A stretch of 64,000 nt of DNA. Source: Oncomelania hupensis. Lineage: Eukaryota > Mollusca > Gastropoda > Littorinimorpha > Pomatiopsidae. The stretch lies in contig CM072525.1 of the NCBI GenBank assembly GCA_036898135.1, positions 27,929,943 to 27,993,942 on the forward strand, read 5' to 3'. Position numbers and translations under genes: made by a program. Numbering within the stretch: position 1 is the stretch's first letter; every line of letters starts with the position of its first letter. This document shows, piece by piece, positions 56,590 to 64,000 of the stretch. The notes below the pieces were generated by a model that did not search any database, was not told the DNA's origin, and saw only the letters and a list, made by a program, of their open reading frames with translations.

Positions 56590-57131
56590 GTTACAGGTTC
56601 GTCGAGGATTGTCGTTGAGGATTGAATTCGAGTTCGAAGTTCGCAGCTCAACGTTCGTCAATCCGCCAGTTCGTCGCTGGAAAACGCAAGGCAGCAACGA
56701 CGACGACACTTGGTCAAGTGGACCAAACATCATCAGCATCGCCATCTGTTATTGTCCACGCGTCCCCTGTTATCAGCGCCATCATCATCACTTCAACATC
56801 ATCGTCAGTGGCGACCACGGGTGGCAACGCTCCTTCGTTCGGACGTCAACGGAAGGGGGCGAGCACGTTGGAGGAGACTTTACGGGAGACTGCATTTCGC
56901 CAGGTGGGCCCGTTTTGTGTTGTCCCTCTCCTTCACACCCCCCTGTCTGTTTGTGAACACGTGCCTCGGACTTTGGCTGTGCACGTTCGATTTGAGGACG
57001 TTGGTCGATTAGCGACCCCCGATCACCCACGAACCATTGCATCGTTCCATTGACCATTGATTGTTTCATTACCATTTCTTCGTTTCATGTGTAAATGTTG
57101 TATGTGTATGAGTGTGTGGTATGAATGAATA
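56590..57131 (+). other. Candidate exon or short transcript of unknown gene
   Basis: An acceptor-like TTACAG at 56591-56596 opens a segment in which the frame from 56622 reads 'MNSSSKFAAQRSSIRQFVAG' and then a Ser/Thr-rich stretch with 'STLEETLRETAFRQ'. That frame stops at 57053. A donor-like CCAG|GTGGGC lies at about 56900-56909, and AATAAA at 57128. All frames are rather GC-rich for the region. No domain recognised; a chance frame cannot be excluded. Confidence 0.3.
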
Positions 57132-57515
57132 AATAGCTTGAAAGTTGTATATTATTTGTTGTGTTTTTCATCCCTTCACGTCTGCGGGAAATCGCCATTC
57201 TGTCTGGGTTGTCTGCGTGTGGAAGTTGTTTGTTTGTGGCGTCTGCCCAGGGGGAGTCGTGGCGGTGACACCCTCCTTTGGCGTTCTATACAGGTCTGCC
57301 TAGTCTTGTAAACTAGAAAAGGGACACATTTGTCATAGAATATAATGACGTATTACTAATTGTGCGATAATTAAGCATAGTGAAATATTATGTTCATAAT
57401 TTATTATTTTTTGAACCCCTGCCGATCGATAAAACTTCAAGAAGTTTCGTGCTTCATGATTTTCACCACTATGTATCATAATTCATGCATGTAATGTAAG
57501 ATGGATCACGCTCCA
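57132..57515. other. No gene recognised
   Basis: Unique sequence without supported features. Confidence 0.5.
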
Positions 57516-57600
<85 letters not shown>

Positions 57601-57602
57601 CC
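57516..57602 (+). repeat. (ATC)n microsatellite
   Basis: About 28 perfect ATC units. Confidence 0.95.
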
Positions 57603-58136
57603 GTTTTTGTTTACAAACGAAATTTTCAATCGACACGTTCCAAATTAGCCGCCATCTAGACTTGGGGAGGTATTTTTTCTCTCTTAACTTTGACGACAAA
57701 GCTGTTAGTGTCGTCTGCTGTGAGAAGGTGCATGGAAGACAGGGAGAACAGGGTGATTACCACGGGCAGTCTCCTAGTACAATTACTTTTATAAATCTGG
57801 AATGGACACTGCTAAACATCGAAGTAACGTGTTTTACCTCGAATGCAGATGCCATAATGGCAGCAAAATTTCGTGAAACCCACACCCATTATTAAGTGAG
57901 CCTCATCGATCATTCTGCCTGTGGGTTTTAATGGAATTTCCACCAGCAACAGGTGTATGGGAGGAAAGAGAGTGTAAGTTACCACGGGCAGCCTGCTAGT
58001 ATAATAAAACGCATGTGCACAGATCTGATGAACCATTGACTAGTTAGTTTTACATGCCCCAGCGGAACCGAGACTAAGCGTCTTCTTTACACAATACTCC
58101 CTCCTTCAGAAATATTATAATAATTGTTTTCAGATT

Positions 58137-58955
58137 TCCTATCCTATCCTATCCCGTAATTTGAAGGTTTGTTGGGGCACCATGGATGATCGTTTAACCA
58201 GCGTACTCCATCTTTTTCTGTCCTTAGCAACCCTCATCGCCTCGCTCAGTGTCAAGCCAGTCCATTCTCGAATGTTGTCTCCCACCTCTTTTTCTGTCTC
58301 CCTCTTCTTCTGCCTCCTTGCATCGTGCCTTGCAGGATGGTCATTGCAAGGCCTGATGTTCTGCTGACGTGGCCATATCAACGGAGTTTCCGTTTCTTCA
58401 TCACTGTGAGCATGTCATCGTGTTGTCCAATGGCTTGTGTGATGGTCTTTCGGACTTCGTTGTTGGTGATGTGCTGGGCACAGGAAATGCCCAGAAGTCT
58501 TCTTTAGCACCTCATCTCCATGCTTCGTATTCTTCGTTGTAGATCTACTGTGATGGTCCATGTTTCGCAAGCGTATAGAAAGATGGGGCTGACAAGGGAG
58601 CGCAGAAGCCTTACCTTGGAAGGTAGACTAATGGTCCTGCCTTTAAAAATGGGCTTCCACCTTGTCATTGCAGCAGTTGTTTGTTCGATCCTGGAGAGGA
58701 CTTCCTGTCGGGACCCATTGTCTGATACAATGGCTCCTAAATATTTGAAGCTATGCACTGTGTTGAGGGATTGGCCTTGGACTTTGATGTCCACGCTGAT
58801 GCCATTGGTGTTGTCTTGTCGATCATCATTTTGGTCTTCTCTGCACTTATTTCCATTCCATAGGCTTTGGAGGTGGTGTCAAGCCTCTGTACCAGCTGTT
58901 CAAGTTCTTGTTCCTCTATAGACAATCCATCAAAGTCATCCGCAAAACGTATTTA
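58137..58955 (-). pseudogene. RTE-like LINE C-terminal remnant
   Basis: Minus strand from 58955: 'RFADDFDGLSIEEQELEQLV' (FADD box kept), 'AEKTKMMI', 'SFKYLGAIVSDNGSRQEVLS', 'LVSPIFLYACETWTIT', a shifted segment, then 'EWTGLTLSEAMRVAKDRK', and the tail (TCCTA)n at 58137-58153. Truncated immediately upstream of the catalytic box. Confidence 0.85.
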
Positions 58956-59342
58956 GCATTATTTCAACAATTGCAGGTGAGATGGAGCTGGTAGAAGATC
59001 GATCGAGCTTATTTTCTTGGCAAGGAGTTCAGTGCTATACAAAAGTGGAAATTAGATTGAAGTGGATAAGTGGGTTGGACTAAGTTATAATTATTATCCA
59101 CAAAGATCTCCAAGTTCAATAAACTATAACTTCAGAACCCTGCAATGTACGTGTTACGACTGAGACGCGCACTTTGATTTCAAGTGATGTCTGTGTTCAG
59201 GCGAGAGGCGTGCGATGGTGGTGTTTGCTTGCCTTTGGTCTGTGCCTTTGCTGGAGGGGCCCTTGTGTGATTCGTTTGTTCCCGTCGGTCAGAGTTATGT
59301 GATTGCTTGAGTCAAATCTTCGAGATGACTGTTTGATTTTGG
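58956..59342. other. No gene recognised
   Basis: Unique sequence between two retroelements. Confidence 0.5.
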
Positions 59343-59692
59343 ATTTTTGGCACTTTATTGTCCCTTTTTATCGGGAAATTCTGGGCCGCCTACCAAGGAG
59401 AAGGCGTAGCCGCAACCAGTGGCGCACCCAAACCCAACCTACCTGTGTGTGTGTGTGAGTGTGTGTGTGTGTGTATATGTTTATTTTTTAAATTTTGCTG
59501 GGGGAGAAAACCGGAGTACCCAGAGAAAATCCCGAAGACGTTATATATTTGTCGGAGTCGAAAGTAAATAATATTGGGAGAAACATAACGCCCAAATGCT
59601 GCATAGAACCCACACCTGTCAGGCGCCATTGGTTTCTGGCCTGTGGACAAGGCAAGTTAGTCCCGCCTTAGACCCCTTGGCCACAACGGGTG
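59343..59692 (-). mobile_element. tRNA-SINE family A (copy A4)
   Basis: Minus strand: 'TGGCCAAGGGGTCTAAGGCG', B box 'GGGTTCTATGC' (damaged), core 'TTCTCTGGGTACTCCGGTTT', then a GT/CA microsatellite has replaced part of the body, and the 3' end 'AATTTCCCGATAAAAAGGG' 'ACAATAAAGTGCC'. Confidence 0.85.
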
Positions 59693-60418
59693 CTGTGGCG
59701 TGGGAGAGTGCGTCACATGGCTCCAGTGACGAGTATTGTTCTGGAACGTTCCGCGCTTTTCTGGTTTGACTCTGTATGGGTGACTCGCTGTCTGCTTTGT
59801 GGAGGAGGGTGTTTTCGAAAGAGACTTTTGTATGCAGTTGTTGATGCTGTTTGTTTGTATAAAGTTGGACAACTTCTCAACGACGACGACTCCTGCCTTG
59901 TTGCTGAGTGAACGGGTTGAATGGATAACGAATTCGAGTTGCACACGATTTACAAGTTACAAGATTCAAGCACCGGGGCTGACTGGACCATTGCCGTGTA
60001 CCACAGTACGAAAGTGCAATGATGTGCTTGGAGTGCATTCCTCTCCGTTAGAACTATCACTGGGTCAAGGACATCCGCAGCTAATAGGAGGAGAGAAATT
60101 GCCTACGTGACAACTTTTTATCACAATATTTAAAGTGAGTTTGAGGCTATGTATTAGAATTGTTAAAACTTGACACTATGATCATTGAACAGTTTAGTAA
60201 TCCCCATTCTTAACGATGAAAGCTCTCCGATAAGCCTATAAAAAGTTGGGAGATGCATTGTCAGTCACTATATCTAAAGTTGAGAAAAGCAAAAGGAAAA
60301 CTTAGATCCTTGGCCACAGTGCGGTCAAAACTATAAGCAAGTTAACATTTAATAAATTCTGTGTAGCCAAGTTTGAGATACAGAGAAAAGCGCGTTTAGA
60401 AAAGGATGAATCCCCATG
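59693..60418. other. No gene recognised
   Basis: No supported coding or repeat feature. Confidence 0.5.
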
Positions 60419-60465
<47 letters not shown>

Positions 60466-60583
60466 GATGATGCGCCTAATCTTGACTTAGCTCTAGCTAG
60501 GCGCTTACAAGATTACAGAACTATAAAAGAAAACAAAGGAAATCTCATGAACTATGAACAGTAAGCTTATATGTAAAATCTAA

Positions 60584-60640
<57 letters not shown>
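60419..60640 (+). repeat. (ATT)n and (CT)n microsatellites
   Basis: ATT at 60419-60464 and CT at 60588-60640, then CA-rich DNA to 60710. Confidence 0.95.
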
Positions 60641-60643
<3 letters not shown>

Positions 60644-60971
60644 TTACACACACACATGCATGCACACACACACACACACATCCACTAACCCATTCACTCA
60701 CACACAAACACACAAGCGAATTGACTTTGCAGATTTGTTTCATTCATTTTACTAACCAGAAGACGGACGGATGGACATTTGGAGTATTTGAAAGTATTTC
60801 CAGGCATTTTGTTTGAGGGTTAAAACATTAAAACGATAATACTTCTGAACGCAACCTGTTTAAGTCACTAGAGCCACGGGATAGAGGATGGCCACGAAAT
60901 CACGTCGTTCAAATAAGAGTGCTACAAGACAACTTTTAACGATGTTTCAAGGAGTGAAGAAGATGAAGAAG

Positions 60972-60992
60972 AAGATGATGATGATGATGCTT

Positions 60993-61048
<56 letters not shown>
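60972..61048 (+). repeat. (GAT)n microsatellite
   Basis: GAA/GAT units ending at 61048; poly-Met frame is an artefact. Confidence 0.95.
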
Positions 61049-62100
61049 AGGGAAAGAAATCTTCTTGTTCCTTCTCCTACCATTTGCAAGAATCTCTACA
61101 GTACTGAGTGTATTCAGAATCTAAACTGCTGTCGTCGCAATGCGCAAATCTTTAGAAGAAGATAACATGATACAAGTTTTCGTCACCATTATAGCTATCA
61201 CTGGGATAAGAACATCCGCCCCCTCCCTCTCTCCTCCACATATAAACACACACACACAGCCGAGGTTACACAGTATTATCATGACTTTACCGAAACGCCA
61301 TATACGTTGTGCCGACAATCTCTATAGTGAATTGCTTAGCCGGAAGTCCTTCTTCGCCTCTACTGTAAAGTTTGTCCGGTTTGGACGCTGATCTGGGCAG
61401 GTGCTGGGCGCTGCGGATCGGCCTGCTGTGCGCTCAAAACCCGCGAAATCGTTATAGCCAACATTTCCTTACCGAACGTTTAACTGTTTCTGAGATAAAT
61501 AAATAAACAAAATGTCCACAAACTGCAATAGCCTCATTCCGCGCGCTTCCGTTTCAACCCTTGTCAAGAACGTGCCGTTCCGTAATACCGCAAATTTTGT
61601 TTTATTTCCATTCAAAACACTTTTGCACTCATGTCACCAATCTTACAGCTGAAGGTTACCTGTTCACTTTCATTTTCATCCATACTTATATGCGCACAAA
61701 AATTCATTCGCAAACAATCTTGCAAGAATCCCATTCAAGTGCCAAACGTGACGTCACATATAACTTTGCAGACGACATTTGACAACAGCGTCAGCTGTAA
61801 GTGTAAGTACATTGCAATAAATATCATGCCTAATATTTTTAAATAAAAGTATGACATTTAAAAATACGTTCCCTAACATAAATACTAACTTAAAATAAAA
61901 TATTTTAGTGCATTACTCAAACATGCACCTATACTCTGTTCTGCAGTTTTTTCCAAAAACATAAAAATAAAATAATAAATGAAGATACTTTTAGAAGCCA
62001 AGGCAAAATCGTCCAAATGAAACTCGCAGACAACAGTTGTCTCTCTGTCTACATTTTAAACAGCAACCTGTGTACCTTGGCTTGCCAGGGTACAAAACCA
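61049..62100. other. No gene recognised
   Basis: No frame over about 85 codons and no repeat matched elsewhere in the window. Confidence 0.5.
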
Positions 62101-62104
62101 CTAG

Positions 62105-62312
62105 TGGGTCATATTTCGTCCCCATTTTTAAGTACTTTGCAATGTTCGAACCCTAACCCTAACCCTTAACCTAACCCTAATCCTAAAACAGCTCTAACTC
62201 AACGGAGCACTATTTTGACGTCAAAATAGTGCGGCCTTCCAAAAAAGTCAAAAGAAACCATGTGGAGTTTCATGTGTGTGTCAGAGTAACGTCGTTTCTA
62301 CATACACACACA
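62105..62312 (+). repeat. Telomere-motif dispersed repeat (family T)
   Basis: 'TCATATTTCGTCCCC', CCCTAA units (62151-62185), 'ACAGCTCTAACTCAACGGAG', 'GACGTCAAAATAGTGCGGCC' and 'AACGTCGTTTCTACAT'. Over 90% identical by eye to 4130-4285. Confidence 0.8.
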
Positions 62313-62534
62313 CATGCACACACCCACACCCACACCCACACCCACACACAGACTCTGCTGTCTCAGGTACACACTCACTTAAAAAGAATGAAACGCATAC
62401 GACCGAATAGGAAGCATTCAAATCAATATCAAATAACTTCCATTTTATAAAGAGATTGCTATTATCTCAGATAAATTTAATCTACTGTGCGACAACAAAT
62501 CAACGCCACTGACGGCAAAAGAGAGATTTATTTT

Positions 62535-62770
62535 TTTAATTCGTTCTTATATAGTGCTTTTTTTTTTAAAGCTCAAGAACTGATTAAGGCGCCGGCAGAT
62601 ACGGGAATTTAACTGAATCCACCCGAGGCGCCATTTTCTGTCTTAGGAGCATCGTTTGACGACTATTGAGCACAATCTTGAGTGAGCGGGGATGAAGAGA
62701 AGGCACCTTAGAGTGCTTGCTGGGAGTACCTGCGTAGCTGGAACTCTCCTGTCTAGGACAAGGGCGTCAG
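62535..62770 (-). mobile_element. Degenerate family C element, inverted
   Basis: Reverse complement contains 'AAGCACTATATAAGAACGAA' type end, 'GATTGTGCTCAATAGTCG' and 'GACAGGAGAG', which align loosely with 62957-63245. Together they form an inverted pair. Confidence 0.5.
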
Positions 62771-62839
62771 GATTTTGTTTAGTCTCTGCAAAAAAAAAAG
62801 GTAAACTATCATCCGAAATATTAATGTTTCGTTATTAAT

Positions 62840-62841
<2 letters not shown>

Positions 62842-62912
<71 letters not shown>

Positions 62913-62955
62913 CAACAACAACAACAGCAACAACAACAACAACAACAACAACAAT
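62842..62955 (+). repeat. (AAT)n-(AAC)n microsatellite
   Basis: AAT units then AAC units, lying directly upstream of family C copy C2. Confidence 0.95.
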
Positions 62956-62956
62956 C

Positions 62957-63245
62957 GGATGAGAGTATAAACCGAGGTCTAGTCTGTGTCGCATACATTC
63001 CATCATGACGGACTTCAAAGATCCTGACGCTCATGTCCTAGATGGGTGAGTGCCGGTAACAAGAACACACCTAGCATGCACTTGGTCCTTCTCCCCCATC
63101 CCTGACTGCCCAGGATTGTGCTCAGTTGTCCGGGCGTCAGAACAGGCGCCCAAAGGCGGGCTGTTTGAGTTAGATCCTGTATTGGCCAGCGCTTTGAGCA
63201 TGAGTTGGTAAAGCGCTATATAAATAAAGTGATTAAATGATTAAA
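62957..63245 (+). mobile_element. Short family C element (copy C2)
   Basis: 'GGATGAGAGTATAAACCGAG' to 'AAAGCGCTATATAAATAAAG' and a TTAAATGA/AAT tail. Second copy of the family at 40094-40432. Confidence 0.8.
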
Positions 63246-63248
63246 TAA

Positions 63249-63250
<2 letters not shown>

Positions 63251-63319
<69 letters not shown>
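63251..63319 (+). repeat. (AAT)n microsatellite
   Basis: About 23 AAT units between family C and SINE A5. Confidence 0.95.
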
Positions 63320-63657
63320 GCGAGCGTTGTGGCCAAGTGGGCTAAGGCGGGACTAACTTGCCTTGTCCACAGGCCAGAAACCAATGGCGCCTGACAGGTG
63401 TGGGTTCGATCCTGCATCGGGGCGTTATGTTTCTCCGAATATACTTTCGACTCGGGCAACGTCTCGGGGGTTTTCTCCGGGTACTCCGGTTTGCTCCCCC
63501 AGCAAAATTTCAAAAAAATTTAAAGAATTTCTAAATTTCCAAAATTCACAACTAATGTTAGGTAGGTTGGGTTTGGGCGCGCCACAGGCTGCGACTACGC
63601 CTTCCACAGGGGAGGCGGCCCAGAATTTCCCGATAAAAAGGGACAATAAAGCATTAA
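63317..63657 (+). mobile_element. tRNA-SINE family A, best full-length copy (A5)
   Basis: 'AGCGAGCGTTGTGGCCAAGT', A box TGGCCAAGTGG, B box GGGTTCGATCC, core 'TTCTCCGGGTACTCCGGTTT', 'ACTAATGTTAGGTAGGTTGG', 'GGGCGCGCC' and the 3' end 'TTTCCCGATAAAAAGGGACA' 'ATAAAG', then an A-rich tail. The tRNA half resembles tRNA-Leu. Confidence 0.9.
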
Positions 63658-64000
63658 AATCTAAAAAAAAAAAAAAAAAAAATAATAATAATAATAATAA
63701 TAAAATAATAGTTCATTTTATAACAGCCTCCATAATTGTATCCTCATAAAGAAGACAATGGGTTGCATCTTCAGAGGCAATTTTGAAACAGTGGTATTCT
63801 TAAGATTGAGAGATCCAGAAAAGTACGTCATCAAAACTAGAACAAATTAGGTCACCAGAGGCGCTCATTTGCTGCTTTAAGGCCTGTCTTAACTGGAAGG
63901 TTCTTGGAAGTTCACCAACCTTTTTTTGTCGAGGTTGTTTGATCCCTAACCTAGCTTGGGGAAATTAGTTTTTCTCCAAAAGATTCATGAATCTAGGTTC
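63658..64000. other. SINE A tail and unique sequence
   Basis: Poly-A and AAT to about 63708, then unique sequence with no supported feature to the window end. Confidence 0.5.

Noticed and set aside
56710..57075. Additional plus- and minus-strand frames in the candidate exon region
   Set aside because: Overlapping frames in GC-rich DNA; only the frame from 56622 has splice-like borders, and even that is weak.

Overview
The window looks like non-coding and repeat-rich DNA from a marine invertebrate, most likely a mollusc (inference). The reasons are spliced-gene architecture, tRNA-derived SINEs, several clades of non-LTR retrotransposon, CCCTAA telomere-type motifs, and an extreme load of di-, tri-, tetra- and pentanucleotide microsatellites. 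No prokaryotic operons, rRNA or CRISPR arrays were seen. I cannot name the species from sequence alone.

Only one convincing non-retrotransposon protein gene is present. It lies on the minus strand at 28227-33359 and has two exons. A 47-nt first exon with a good Kozak ATG is followed by a 582-nt intron and one 4.5-kb exon, giving about 1516 residues. The protein combines two N-terminal Cys/His zinc modules, a large conserved middle region, a PIN/FEN1-like nuclease region and a C-terminal tesmin/TSO1-like CXC cysteine cluster. Its first intron carries a three-copy tandem repeat that includes the splice acceptor. It may be a host gene, a domesticated transposon gene or the ORF of an undescribed element.

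The rest is layered mobile DNA. There are 5'-truncated CR1/L2-like LINEs (758-2063 with a clear target-site duplication; 21881-23974 with a long open RT). A degraded RT pseudogene lies at 6223-7720. Three remnants of an RNase H-bearing LINE lie at about 12.1, 24.5-26.2 and 52.0-54.0 kb. Five pieces of an RTE-like (BovB/CFDP2-type) LINE with an (AGGAT)n tail lie at 0.6, 12.8, 48.3, 54.0 and 58.1 kb. Two tRNA-SINE families are present (A: five copies; B: two copies). A third short family (C) shares its 3' end with the L2-like LINE.

The most striking non-standard elements are two. (i) A roughly 575-bp retroposon family, called E here, has a GC-rich head, a TATA-like box 25-30 bp in, and a microsatellite tail. 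It has about eight copies, two of them bounded by 11-12 bp target duplications. (ii) A roughly 740-bp TA-flanked element with weak inverted termini occurs twice in opposite orientation (18.4 and 34.3 kb), and each copy carries the same tRNA-SINE inside it. Long hairpins (18.1, 39.8-40.9, 47.2 kb), interstitial telomere-like dispersed repeats, an 88-bp minisatellite and local duplications complete the picture. All coordinates of degenerate repeats are approximate.
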